Positions 1 to 9,633 of a DNA stretch of 43,616 bases are shown here, in pieces. Under the pieces are notes generated by a model, which was not told the DNA's origin, made no database searches, and saw only the letters and a list, made by a program, of their open reading frames with translations. Made by a program: the position numbers and the translations under genes. Source of the stretch: Acidobacteriota bacterium (lineage in GTDB: Bacteria; Acidobacteriota; Terriglobia; Bryobacterales; Bryobacteraceae); NCBI GenBank assembly GCA_016870995.1, contig VFZU01000041.1, positions 1 through 43,616 of the forward strand, given 5' to 3'. The first letter of the stretch is position 1. Every line of letters starts with the position of its first letter.

Positions 1-111
1 AAACGCCAACTCAAGCTCGTCGCGATTTTTCTGTTGAATTCAAAATTGCTGCGTGATTCAATGGCAATAATTCACTCCCAACGCGCTGTCCACCACGTCC
101 GGAGCGGAACA
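1..111 (-). mobile_element. End of an insertion sequence (left window edge)
   Basis: Bases 17-112 are the exact reverse complement of 43521-43616. Receptor-like coding sequence begins right after base 111, so the repeat ends where the gene is interrupted. Read outward from the junction the element starts TGTTCCGCTCCGG, and a TG terminus is common in IS3- and IS21-type elements. On the plus strand, bases 3-56 form an open frame ending in TGA 55 bases from the element end, which could be the C-terminus of a transposase; too little is present to name a family. The element continues beyond the window. Confidence 0.7.
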
Positions 112-2226
112 CGAAGTACAACGCAGAGCGCCCTGGTGCCGACGCTGGCAGAAAGAAACGGAGAAACCTCCAGCGGTTTGGTGCCTACCAGCCAGATCAG
201 TACACAAGCCAGAGTGCTTGCGTCTCTCTACCCACTGCCGAATTTCACAGGTAGTTCACGGTTCAACTTTCAAGCCCCGATCGTGAACGGCACTCATCAG
301 GACGACCTGCAGATGCGAGTGAACAAACAGGTAAAGAAGAACTTCTTTCAGGGCAACTGCGCGTGGCGCAGCACACGCACCGATTCCCCTGACGTTTTCG
401 GCTTCCTCGAGACTGGCCGCGTCACCGGCTGGAACACCGGAACCGGCTATCGGCGAAGCTTCAACTCAAGAGCTTTCATGAATCTGGGGCTGCAATGGAG
501 CCGCTTGTTTACCGGTGTAATTCCCTTCTTCGCAAACCGTCGCAATGTGTCGGCGGAAGCAGGTATTCGTGGCAACAATCAGGAAGCCGTGAACTGGGGG
601 CCGCCTTCACTCAGTTTCGCGAGCGGCATCGCACCCCTCGGGACATCACAATACTCCCTCAATCGCAACCAAACGATAAGCACCAGTGTCGATGCGTTTC
701 TCAATCGAGGCCGTCACAATTTCCAGGTTGGGTATACCTTCCGCAGGCAGCAATTCAATGAACTCTCGCAACAGGACGCTCGAGGCAGTTTCGCCTTCAC
801 GGGCATCAATGACTTTGAGAAGTTCCTTCGCGGCACGCCCGATGCCAGCAGCATCGCCTTCGGTAACGCCGACAAATATCTGCCTGGCAACATCCAAGAA
901 GCATTCTTCAATGACGACTGGCGTGTTCACCCCGGGTTGACCATCAATTGGGGCGTGCGCTGGGAATACTGGTCCCCGCTCGAAGAAAAGTACGGTCGGC
1001 TCGTGAATCTCGATATTGGCAGGAATTTCGCCTCAGCCTCACCGCAGGTTTCTAGCAATCCACTCCAACCGGATCGAAACAACCTCAGCCCGCGATTCGG
1101 CTTTTCCTGGAGGCCTGTGCCGGCCAATTCCATGGTGATCCGCGGTGGATATGGGATCTACTACGACACCTCGGTGTACAGTTCCCTCACTCTGCGCTTG
1201 GCGCAGCAGGCTCCTCTTTCAAACAGCCTCCGCCTAGCGAACACACCAACTACACCCCTGACCCTTGAGAACGGATTCTCCGCAAGATCGCTTCCCGTTG
1301 GACTAGCGACCAACTTCGCAGTCGACCCGGGCTTCCGCATCGGCTATGCGCAGAACTGGCAGTTGTCGATCCAACGGGATCTCCCTTGGGCTCTTCAGAT
1401 TACAGCAACATACTTTGGTTCCAAGGCCACTCGCGGACAGCAACAGATTCTCCCCAACACGTTTCCAGACCGCGCCGTTGAACCGAGCGGATTCACCTAT
1501 CTCACCTCGAACGGCAACGCCCATCGCCAGGCAGGCCAACTCCAATTGCGACGACGCCTGCGCAGCGGCTTCGCTTCCAGCTTGAACTACACCTAGGCAA
1601 AGGCCATTGACAATTCTCTGCTGGGTGCACAAGGCCCGAGGTTGACGGCCCAGTACTGGCTCGATCTCGATGCCGAGCGTGCACGCTCCAAGTTTGACCA
1701 ACGCCATCGTTTGGTCTTCGAATCACAATACACGAGCGGAATGGGGCTACGCGGTGGGGCACTCACAAAAGGATGGCTCGCCACAATGTTGAAGGAATGG
1801 ACGCTCGGTGGCCAAATCGTCACAGGCACAGGACTGCCACTCAGCCCCGTCATTCTGCGTGCGATCCCCAGCACCGGCGTCACCAGCAGCCTGCGACCAG
1901 ACGTGACAGGGGCAGATGTTTACTCGGCTCCTGCGGGCCTATCTCTGAACCCAGCGGCCTTCCGCATTCCGGCATCGGATCGCTGGGGAAATACGGGCCG
2001 CAACATCATCACCGGTCCCGCACAGTTCAGCTTGAATGGTGCTCTCAGCCGGGCCTTCCGCTTCTCTGACCGCGTCAGCTATGACGTTCGTCTCGAAGCC
2101 CTCAATCTGCTAAACACGGTCACCTTCCCCAGTTGGAACACGATCCTTGGCAATGTGCAATTCGGACTTCCCAGCTCAGCCAATCCCATGCGCAACATGC
2201 AGGCCGCCATCAGGATGAGGTTTTAG
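112..2226 (+). pseudogene. TonB-dependent receptor (Oar-like), 5'-truncated and interrupted by an amber codon
   Basis: The product would be an outer-membrane TonB-dependent receptor of the large Oar-like acidobacterial type, importing an unknown substrate. About 700 residues of the usual 1000-1100 remain: the end of the plug region (TTQSALVPTLAERNG) and the beta-barrel, finishing on a typical aromatic C-terminus (IRMRF). The N-terminal part is missing because the insertion-sequence end at base 111 replaces it. A second lesion is an in-frame TAG at 1594-1596 in the conserved context N-Y-T-stop-A-K-A-I-D. Relatives, including the two other receptors in this window, have Tyr-x-Trp-Ser-Lys or similar there, so this is most simply a TGG to TAG change. 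The same frame then runs open to TAG at 2224-2226. Both lesions make function very unlikely. The next gene starts 3 bases downstream. Confidence 0.85.
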
Positions 2227-2229
2227 CTC

Positions 2230-4278
2230 GTGCGACTCTCTTGGATTCTGCTCGCTTCATGCCTTTGCCAGGCTCAGTTCAAAACCACGACGCAACTGGT
2301 AGTGGAAACAGTCACCGTCAAGGACAAGTCCGGCAAGCCGATCACAGGTCTGACCGCAAAGGATTTTGTGCTCACCGAAGACGGTGTCGCGCAGGAGATC
2401 AAGTTCTTCGAGTTTCAGAAGCTCGACACCGCCCAAGCCACAGAACCGATCGTCGTCACTACCAAGCCCACCCCTCTCGCCCGCCTGACACGAACTCAGA
2501 TTTCGGGAGAATCGCCAGGCGATTTCAAATACCGTGACCGCAGACTGCTCGGCCTTTACTTCGACTTGACCGCGATGCAAGTGCCGGATCAACTACGAGC
2601 CTTCGAAGCAGCCAAACGGTTCGTGCGAACCCAAATGACTGCCGCCGATCTGATGGCGATTATGGCTTTTCAGGGCGGCTCGGTTCAGGTTTTCCAAGAC
2701 TTCACGGGAGACCGGTCGAAGCTTCTCAGCGTGATCGAGACACTCATCGTGGGTGAGGATGAAAACGCTCCATCGGATAGCTCTGATGCCAGCCGTGCCG
2801 ATACAGGAGCCGCCTTCGGGCAAAACGATTCCGAATTCAACATCTTCTTTACAGACCGACCATTGGCCGCTCTGCAAACGGCAGCCTCCATGTTAGGTCG
2901 GCTCAGCGAGAAGAAGTCCCTGCTTTACTTCGCGAGCGGCCTTCGATTGAATGGCACCAACAATCAGGCTCAGCTGAACGCCACAATCAACTCCGCGATT
3001 CGAGCCGGCGTTTCCTTCTGGCCGATCGATGCACGCGGGCTCGTGGCAGCCTCGCCTCTTGGCGATGCCACGCGAGGCTCCCCAGGCGGTCAAGCCATGT
3101 ACACAGGTGCCGCCGCAAATGCTGTTGTCAACAATCTTCAACGAAGTCAGGATACGCTCTGGACCCTTGCTGCGGACACAGGCGGCAAGGCATTTCTCGA
3201 TTCCAATGATCTGGAACGAGGAATCGTCAACGCACAACGTGCCGTTGAAAGCTATTACGTTCTCGGTTACAACACCACCAACAGCAACGAAGACGAGAAG
3301 TTCCGCAAGATCCAGATCTCGCTCAAGAGCAACGAGAACGCGGTGCTCGATTATCGCAAGGGCTATTACGGAAGTAAGAAATTTCAAAAGTTCACCAGTG
3401 CCGACAAGGAACGCCAATTGGAAGACGCCCTTCGACTGGGAGATCCTGTCACAGACCTCACGATCGCAATGGAGACGGGTTACTTTCAACTCAACCGCGC
3501 GGAGTATTACGTCCCCGTGGTGCTGAAGATCCCTGGTTCAGAACTCGTTCTAGCCCGCCGGGGAGGAGCCGAGCGCACGTTGATCGACTTCCTTGGCGAA
3601 GTGAAAGATGAGTACGGGACGACAATCTCAAACATCCGCGACAAGGTGGATATCAAGCTCTCGGGAGCCACGGCTGCCGAGCTTACTCGTCGCCCCATCG
3701 AGTACGACACCGGCTTCACGCTACTGCCGGGAAAGTACCGCATCAAGTTTCTTGCGCGTGACGCCGAGACTGGCCGCATGGGGACTTACGAAACAGCCTT
3801 CGTGATTCCAAATCTCAATCGCGAAACACAACGGATTCCCATCAGTTCGGTAGTCTTGAGCAGCCAGCGCGTCGACATGCGCGAAGCGCTCTTCAACGCG
3901 GCCAAAGACAAAACCGCACAAGCTCAATACCCCAATCCTCTGGTCCACGAGGGGATCAAGTTGATCCCTTCCGTGACGCGGGTCTTTAGCAAGTCAAAAG
4001 ACATGTATGTCTACCTGCAAACCCACCAGCAAGAAGCCGAGCCCGCCAGGCCCATGTTCACCTATGTGACTTTGTATCGGGGCGCAGAAAAGGTGTTCGA
4101 ATCCACACCCTTCGGCACCATTGATGTGCAGCAGAATCGGCTAAAGACTATCCCGATGCAATTGCAGTTGCCACTCAGCAGTCTTGAGCCGGGCGAGTAC
4201 TTATGTCAGGTCACAGTTCTCGACCCCAAGAGTCAAAAGGCCGCATACTGGCAAGCCCCGGTATTTCTCGTTCCCTAG
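2230..4278 (+). CDS. VWFA-related acidobacterial domain protein, secreted
   Basis: A 682-residue protein with a short hydrophobic N-terminus (LSWILLASCLCQAQ) that looks like a signal peptide, possibly lipoprotein-like. Residues about 20-60 resemble the small N-terminal fold of the VWFA-related acidobacterial family (VTVKDKSGKPITGLTAKDF). A von Willebrand A-like region follows at about 105-330, starting LLGLYFDLTAM, where the metal-site motif DxSxS is replaced by DLTAM. The remainder is beta-rich with no recognised domain. The start is GTG at 2230, directly after the receptor stop, so the pair was probably co-transcribed. The family is widespread in Acidobacteriota and its molecular role is not established; it may bind proteins at the cell surface. 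The gene appears intact although the receptor before it is broken. Confidence 0.85.
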   Translation: MRLSWILLASCLCQAQFKTTTQLVVETVTVKDKSGKPITGLTAKDFVLTEDGVAQEIKFFEFQKLDTAQATEPIVVTTKPTPLARLTRTQISGESPGDFKYRDRRLLGLYFDLTAMQVPDQLRAFEAAKRFVRTQMTAADLMAIMAFQGGSVQVFQDFTGDRSKLLSVIETLIVGEDENAPSDSSDASRADTGAAFGQNDSEFNIFFTDRPLAALQTAASMLGRLSEKKSLLYFASGLRLNGTNNQAQLNATINSAIRAGVSFWPIDARGLVAASPLGDATRGSPGGQAMYTGAAANAVVNNLQRSQDTLWTLAADTGGKAFLDSNDLERGIVNAQRAVESYYVLGYNTTNSNEDEKFRKIQISLKSNENAVLDYRKGYYGSKKFQKFTSADKERQLEDALRLGDPVTDLTIAMETGYFQLNRAEYYVPVVLKIPGSELVLARRGGAERTLIDFLGEVKDEYGTTISNIRDKVDIKLSGATAAELTRRPIEYDTGFTLLPGKYRIKFLARDAETGRMGTYETAFVIPNLNRETQRIPISSVVLSSQRVDMREALFNAAKDKTAQAQYPNPLVHEGIKLIPSVTRVFSKSKDMYVYLQTHQQEAEPARPMFTYVTLYRGAEKVFESTPFGTIDVQQNRLKTIPMQLQLPLSSLEPGEYLCQVTVLDPKSQKAAYWQAPVFLVP

Positions 4279-6695
4279 TCTGCTCGCAGAGTGATGGCAG
4301 GATCAATCGATGCAGCTCTGCGTGCAGGGATCAAGCCGGAGATCGCAGCCGTCAACAAGAACACAAGCGCGATCACAATAAACGTTGCAGGGTCGTATGG
4401 GCTGGTGTTGAACAACAATTGCCGCAATGAGCTCGTCACCACAATCGCGCCCACGATGCCACCGATAATCCCGGCCGAAACCAGCAACAGAGAATGTCGC
4501 AGAATCATCCATAAAACCTCTGACGGTTGAGCACCCACCGCCAGCCGGATCCCAATCTCGCGAGTGCGTTGCGCGACGGTATACGACATGACACCACTCA
4601 ACCCGATGATGGCGAGTAGAAACGCCACACTCGCAAAAATCGCCATCAGGAACAGGGTGAATCGCTCCTTGGCAAGGGATTCGTTGATTGTGGTCTCCAT
4701 CGTTTGCACTTGCCACACTGGCTGTGCGTTATCAGCTTCAAGTATCTTTTGCCGCACTGCCTGAGCAATTCGCGCTGGTTCGCCATCCGTTCGAACGATC
4801 ACGCTAAATGTAGTTGCCTGCGTCTGAACAGTGCTCGGAGACTTGTAGTAGGGCGAATATACTTGTACCGTGACCGCTTGGTCGATTCCTAAATTTCTGA
4901 CATCGCGGGCAACGCCGACAATCTCGCGCCACTCTGGTGGATTCGTCAGGCCGATCTCCATCCGCTTGCCAACCGCACGACCATCCGGGAAATGCGTTTT
5001 GACGAACGTCTCATTCACAATGACAACTTCTGGAGCATCGGCATTGTCCCGATCCGTAAACGCTCGCCCAGCGAGAATCGGAATCCGCATCGTTTCAAAG
5101 TATGCTGGCGAGACACCGAACTAATCCGTCACCGAGGCTGTCGCAATCGTTACAGGAGGACCACCCTCGACACTCATGATGTATCGCGGGTTGCCCTGAA
5201 ATGGCAGACTCGTCGAGATTGCCGCCGACCTCACTCCTGGCAAACTCGCCACGCCTCGTACAATCGACTGGCCAAACTGAACTTGCCGCTCAGTTTGGTC
5301 GTCGTACTTGGTGGGTAAAGGGGTAATCCGCATTGAGAGAAGATGATCCGGTTTGAAACCGAGATCCACGCTGGTCAACTCGTACAAACTGCGAATCAGC
5401 AAGCCCGCTCCAGTCATCAGCATGAGCGCTGCGGCTACCTGCGCAACTACCAGCAAACTGCGGAACTGCGTCCTCGCCGAACCCCCACGCGTGCGATCCT
5501 TCAACCCCGAGTGGAGGTCGATACGTGAGAGCCGGATTGCGGGAATCAACCCGAACAATGTGCCGGTCAACAAAACGGCGGCCAGGTTGTATCCGATCAC
5601 TCGCCAGTCGATTGCCACCTCTTCGATCCGGGGCAGATTCTGAGGGGCAAAGATCCTAAACGCATAGAAAGCTGCTACGGCCAAAATGAGCCCCAGAATT
5701 CCGCCCAGAGCCGATAGCAACAAGCTCTCAGTCATCAATTGAGCAATCAGATTTCCCCGCGAGGCTCCTAGAGAAGCCCGCACCGCAAGCTCTCCTCGGC
5801 GCACTGCGCCGCGAGCCAAAACCAGATTCGCAACATTTGCGCAGGCAATCGCGAGCACAAAGGCAACAGCCCCGATCAAGGCCACCAATGCTGGCTTCAC
5901 CTTGCCCGTCATCTCCTCGGAAAGCGGCTCCAAATAAATCGATTTCTTGCTATTGAACTGCGGATATTGCTTTGTCAAATTCTCCAGAACGCCTGCAAAC
6001 TCGGCTCTGGCTTGCGTAATGCTATAACCCGGCCTCAATCGGCCCTGCGCAATCAGTCGGTGAAAACTCCGGTTGCTGCGCTCGGCCACCGTCATCGCCA
6101 GCGGAGCAAAGATCTTTGTCTTCACCGGATACTCAAACTCCGCATCCACTACTCCGATGATGCGCCGAGGCCGCCCGTTCAGCTCGATCTGGCGCCCGAG
6201 GATCGCCGCATCAGAGGCGAATCGGTCTGCCCACAATCCGCTCGAGATGATGACGCCTTCGTCCTTGCCTTCCTGGTGGTCATCGTTTGAAAAGTCTCTG
6301 CCACGAACAAACTTTGCGCCATAGAAGGAAAACCAACCTTCTGTCACCAAAATGCCTGGATATCGTTCCGGTTCGGAGTTCGGCAGAACCATGGAATAAG
6401 CGTTCGGCGTGTACGACACCAGGTCGGACGACTTGGAAAGCTCGCGGTAATTCAGGAAATTTGCCGCAGTGAGGTAATAAAGTGAGGGCGCCCCGGTGCG
6501 GGCTACTTTCTCCTTCAGTACAAATAACTGCGACGGCTCACGAAATGCCAACGGCTTTAGCAGGATGCCATCCACCACGGAGAACATCGCGGTGTTCAAT
6601 CCGATCCCCACTGCGAGGGCCAGAATTGCAGCTGCAGCAAAGGCTGGGTTCGGCAACAGCGATCGCCAGGCAAAGCGCAGATTTTGCCAAAACAT
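4275..6695 (-). pseudogene. ADOP/MacB-type ABC permease interrupted by an amber codon
   Basis: Together the two open segments encode an 806-residue permease of the MacB/FtsX type common in Acidobacteriota: an N-terminal membrane helix (ILALAVGIGLNTAMFSVVDG), a periplasmic MacB_PCD domain, an FtsX helix bundle, a second periplasmic part (GRAFTDRDNADAPEVVIVNE) and a C-terminal FtsX bundle ending RRAASIDPAITLRAD. Such proteins move substrates or transmit mechanical force across the inner membrane with an ATPase partner, none of which is adjacent. An in-frame TAG at 5121-5123 splits the gene in the context V-T-D-stop-F-G-V-S-P-A-Y-F. Relatives usually have an aromatic residue there, so TAC or TAT to TAG is the simplest change. 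A restart at 5090 would give only the C-terminal third. The 3' end overlaps the convergent VWFA gene by 4 bases. Confidence 0.85.
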
Positions 6696-6736
6696 ATTCC
6701 ATTACATTATCAAATAAAACCGAAAATGAGATCGGA

Positions 6737-7198
6737 TTAATTGCGAATCCGGGCCACAAGCTTTGGCCTCTCCCATCTCTGCCTCATGCGAGCGGGCAAC
6801 TGATAAACATTGCGGTAGTCGTTGTTGGTGAAATAAATTTCAGAGGCATCACTCCAGATAGCCGTCAATTCGGGATGCACTGGCCAAGGATAATGAATCT
6901 GAACCTCGCCATTGACAGCCATCAGAGTCGCGATCCGTCGGCGATCGTCTTCCGCAATCAGAACCCCCTCATTCACCCGTAGCCGAATCTTGGGACGCAC
7001 TACTCTCAACTCTGGAATCGTCGCCAGAACGGGCTGCGACAACAACCCGGTGTTGTGATCGAACGCACCAACGGACTCGCCAAGACAGATCAAGGTACGC
7101 CGCTCACGAAAGACATAGCTCGCTCCTCGAAGCTGTCCCGCATAAGCAACGCGATCCTGTGGAGCCCACGCGGCAAGGAAAAGACGTCGATTCAGCAC
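6737..7198 (-). CDS. Hypothetical protein, possibly a truncated beta-propeller-like gene
   Basis: A 153-residue reading frame from GTG at 7198. I do not recognise it. The sequence has repeating short beta-strand patterns (ASYVFRERRTLICLG, AIWSDASEIYFTNNDYRNVYQL), which suggests part of a beta-propeller or similar sheet protein. Upstream in the same frame, ATG-Leu-Val-Val-Cys is followed by TAG and then the sequence leading to GTG 7198, so the gene may be an N-terminally damaged remnant with a lost signal peptide. It lies 41 bases ahead of the split permease on the same strand and may belong to the same decaying transcription unit. Coding status is uncertain. Confidence 0.45.
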   Translation of the reverse strand: MLNRRLFLAAWAPQDRVAYAGQLRGASYVFRERRTLICLGESVGAFDHNTGLLSQPVLATIPELRVVRPKIRLRVNEGVLIAEDDRRRIATLMAVNGEVQIHYPWPVHPELTAIWSDASEIYFTNNDYRNVYQLPARMRQRWERPKLVARIRN

Positions 7199-7260
7199 AA
7201 CAGCTTTAAGCTAACAGACAACCAACATTTTCTTCGCTTGCCAGGGGCTACGATTAGGCG

Positions 7261-8154
7261 CTAGCCGCGCAGGTTTTTGTTGAAGAACTCCAGAGTCCGC
7301 TTCCAGGCCAGTTTCGCGGCAGCCTCGTCGTAACGCGGAGTCGTATCGTTGTGGAATCCGTGGTTCGTGTTGTCGTAAACGTAGGCGGTGTAGTTCACCT
7401 TGTTCGCCTTGAGTGCCTCTTCGTAAGGAGGCCAGCCAGCATTCACACGTGCGTCATTGCCGGCGTAATGCAGCATCAAAGGCGCTTTGATCTTCGGAAC
7501 GTCTTCTGCCTTGGGTTGGCCACCATAAAACGGGGCTCCTGCATTCAAATCTGCTCCCAGTCTTACGGCCAGCGTATTGGTGATCCCACCGCCGAAACAG
7601 AACCCAACTGACCCCAGCTTGCCATTGCCATCTCTGTGAGACTTGAGCCATTTCGCAACAGCGATGAAATCCTCTGTCATCTTGGCGCGATCTACCGTCT
7701 GAAACAGTTTGCCGCCTTTTTCGTCGTCACCCGGATAGCCACCCGCGCTGGTCAAACCGTCGGGAGCGAAGGCGATGAAATTCTCGGCGGCAAAGCGGCG
7801 TGCCACATCTTCGATGTACGGGTTCAATCCCCGGTTTTCATGGATCACGACCACCGTGGGCAATTTACCGGTGAGCTTGGCGGGCCGCGCAAACACGCCT
7901 TTGATGCTTGCATTTCCGGCGGGCGAATCTACAGAGACGGTTTCCACTTTGATCCGCGGATCGTCCTTCGGAACCTGCTGCGCCCAGGCGTAGTTTGGCT
8001 TCAGGCTCTCGTATAGAGCTGTGACAGTTACGCCCCCAACAGCAAATCGTTTAGCACCTTCCAAAAAGTCTCGGCGTTCGATATCACCATGCACATACTT
8101 GTCGAAGAGGTTCAGCAGTTCCTGAGGAAAGTCGACAGCCTTTTTGCGTTCCAT
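7261..8154 (-). CDS. Dienelactone hydrolase family protein, exported
   Basis: A 297-residue alpha/beta hydrolase of the dienelactone hydrolase (carboxymethylenebutenolidase) family. Numbered from ATG 8154, the triad is Cys186 (GFCFGGG), Asp234 (GNDARVN) and His265 (NHGFHND), with the family glutamate in HENRG at 106. The N-terminus contains [15 protein letters not shown], which resembles a twin-arginine export signal set about 27 residues in, and an Ala-rich cleavage-like region near residue 60. The natural substrate cannot be read from sequence; carboxymethylenebutenolide-type lactones or other esters are possible. I prefer ATG 8154 ([14 protein letters not shown]) over GTG 8172 because the upstream six codons lie in a perfect inverted repeat. 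It follows the MoxR gene on the same strand, 26 bases after its stop. Confidence 0.85.
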   Translation of the reverse strand: MERKKAVDFPQELLNLFDKYVHGDIERRDFLEGAKRFAVGGVTVTALYESLKPNYAWAQQVPKDDPRIKVETVSVDSPAGNASIKGVFARPAKLTGKLPTVVVIHENRGLNPYIEDVARRFAAENFIAFAPDGLTSAGGYPGDDEKGGKLFQTVDRAKMTEDFIAVAKWLKSHRDGNGKLGSVGFCFGGGITNTLAVRLGADLNAGAPFYGGQPKAEDVPKIKAPLMLHYAGNDARVNAGWPPYEEALKANKVNYTAYVYDNTNHGFHNDTTPRYDEAAAKLAWKRTLEFFNKNLRG

Positions 8155-8177
8155 GATTTGTGAGTCTCTCACAAATC
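8155..8177. promoter_or_regulatory. Perfect 10-bp inverted repeat at a translation start
   Basis: GATTTGTGAG at 8155-8164 and CTCACAAATC at 8168-8177 are exact reverse complements separated by TCT. The repeat directly abuts the ATG of the dienelactone hydrolase gene and fills the gap after the MoxR stop codon. It could be an RNA hairpin that controls initiation or an operator; no T-run follows on the minus strand, so it is not a standard intrinsic terminator. Confidence 0.4.
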
Positions 8178-8180
8178 AAT

Positions 8181-9125
8181 CTAAGCAGGAACTTCAGCGC
8201 TTGCCAGAATCTGTTCGATTACTTTTCGCGCGGCCTCAGCGTGAGCATGCCCAAAGCTGGCCTGCGCGGTCAACCTCAATCGATGTGAAAACACAGGCAC
8301 CGCTAGTTGTTTGATGTCGTCCGGAATCAAAAACGCCCGCCCATCCAGCAAAGCGCTTGCCTGCGCGGCACGGTACAGTGCCTGGCCACCACGTGGGCTC
8401 ACGCCCAACGTCACTCCTTCGTGAGTTCGGGTTCGCTCCACCAGGCTCAATAGATAAGTGACAAGATCCGGGTCCACATGCACTTGATCCACTTCGCGTT
8501 GAATCGCCTTCAACTCTTCGCAACCCAACAATGGCGACAACTTCTGTGGTTTCAAGATTTCGCCGCGCAAGATCGCACGCTCTTGTTGGTGGCTCGGGTA
8601 GCCGATCTCGATCCGCATCAGAAACCGGTCCAGTTGGCTTTCCGGCAGAGGATACGTGCCTTGTTGCTCGGTCGGATTCTGGGTGGCAATCACCATGAAA
8701 GGATCGGGCAAGGGCATCGTCCTCCCATCCACGGAAACCTGGTCTTCACTCATCGCTTCAAGTAGAGCGGATTGAGTCTTGGGAGTCGCTCGATTGATCT
8801 CGTCCGCCAAAAGAAAATTTGCAAATACCGGCCCGGGCCGGAACTCGAATTCCTGATGTTGTGGCCGATAAATTGACACCCCAATAATGTCTCCCGGCAG
8901 CAGATCTGAAGTGCATTGCAATCGCCGAAACGTGCCGTCCACCAGTCGCGCCATGGATTCCGCGAGAGAAGTCTTTCCGACTCCAGGCACATCTTCAATC
9001 AACAGATGTCCTCGGGCGATCAGACAGACAAGCGTCAGCCGTACCGCTTCTTCTTTGCCCAGCAAAACCTGGGACAGCGCACCTTTCAGGTCCGCCAGCA
9101 CTGGAGTCTTGGCCAACTGCTTCAT
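8181..9125 (-). CDS. MoxR-family AAA+ ATPase
   Basis: A 314-residue cytoplasmic AAA+ ATPase of the MoxR type, a family that acts as chaperones in assembly or activation of protein complexes, often of von Willebrand A-domain proteins. Walker A is at about 45-52 (DVPGVGKT), Walker B at 104-109 (FLLADE), and sensor/arginine-finger region includes ATQNPTEQQGTYPLPESQLDRF, all typical. Length is normal. MoxR genes usually precede a DUF58 and VWA/transglutaminase genes, but here the next gene on the strand is a dienelactone hydrolase, so the usual partners are absent from this locus. The VWFA-domain protein at 2230-4278 is the only VWA-like protein nearby and is on the other strand. The start at ATG 9125 gives a full domain. 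Confidence 0.9.
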   Translation of the reverse strand: MKQLAKTPVLADLKGALSQVLLGKEEAVRLTLVCLIARGHLLIEDVPGVGKTSLAESMARLVDGTFRRLQCTSDLLPGDIIGVSIYRPQHQEFEFRPGPVFANFLLADEINRATPKTQSALLEAMSEDQVSVDGRTMPLPDPFMVIATQNPTEQQGTYPLPESQLDRFLMRIEIGYPSHQQERAILRGEILKPQKLSPLLGCEELKAIQREVDQVHVDPDLVTYLLSLVERTRTHEGVTLGVSPRGGQALYRAAQASALLDGRAFLIPDDIKQLAVPVFSHRLRLTAQASFGHAHAEAARKVIEQILASAEVPA

Positions 9126-9196
9126 GCCACTAGCCCAAGTTTAATCCATGAGTCACACTTCGATGCGGATATAGGAGTGCCACGTGGCAAACCGAA

Positions 9197-9204
9197 TGAG
9201 GAGG
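9197..9204 (+). promoter_or_regulatory. Strong ribosome binding site for the LysM gene
   Basis: The sequence TGAGGAGG lies five bases before ATG 9210. It picks this start over a longer upstream in-frame extension that runs antisense to the MoxR gene. Confidence 0.7.
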
Positions 9205-9209
9205 ATCTC

Positions 9210-9608
9210 ATGGATCTAATGGAAGGTTTGAAACTGAAATACGCCGATGCTCTTGGCATCATCAAGGAAAAAGGCGTCGTACTTGCGAACATGCACATGG
9301 AAGGGGAGAAGCTCTATTTGAAGGGCGCAGCCCCCAACGAAAACGTAAAGAACGACGTTTGGAATGCCATCAAAGCTGTCGGTGACAGCTGGAACAGCGA
9401 GATCATTTGCGACCTCGGTGTGGACACTTCCCTGCCCCAACCAGTCAAGACCTATACGGTCGTGGCTGGCGATAGCCTCTGGAAGATCGCCGCTCACTTC
9501 TACGGCAACGGCGCTCAATTCCCGAAGATCATTGCCGGCAATCCAGATCAGTTGAAGGACGAAAAGAGCGTCATCCATCCGGGTGATGTCCTGGTGATCC
9601 CTGACTAG
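9210..9608 (+). CDS. BON/LysM-type small protein
   Basis: A 132-residue protein with two parts. Residues about 1-75 resemble a BON-like domain (KGVVLANMHMEGEKLYLKGAAPNENVKNDVW). Residues about 80-130 are a LysM domain (YTVVAGDSLWKIAAHFYGN ... HPGDVLVIPD), which binds N-acetylglucosamine polymers such as peptidoglycan. The layout matches small LysM proteins of the YgaU/Kbp type, which in Escherichia coli include a potassium-binding cytoplasmic protein. No signal peptide is visible, in line with that comparison. The strong ribosome binding site at 9197-9204 fixes the start. It is transcribed divergently from the MoxR gene across an 84-base gap and is followed after 25 bases by the ArsC/Spx-like gene on the same strand. 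Confidence 0.85.
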   Translation: MDLMEGLKLKYADALGIIKEKGVVLANMHMEGEKLYLKGAAPNENVKNDVWNAIKAVGDSWNSEIICDLGVDTSLPQPVKTYTVVAGDSLWKIAAHFYGNGAQFPKIIAGNPDQLKDEKSVIHPGDVLVIPD

Positions 9609-9633
9609 TCTCATAAGGTAAATTGTTATCTGG

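Noticed and set aside
1594-5123. Amber codons in two genes hinted at TAG recoding or suppression.
   Set aside because: TAG ends apparently intact genes such as the VWFA protein (4276-4278) and glgC (43273-43275), the amber positions differ in expected residue (Trp and probably Tyr), and the third broken gene has a frameshift plus TAA.
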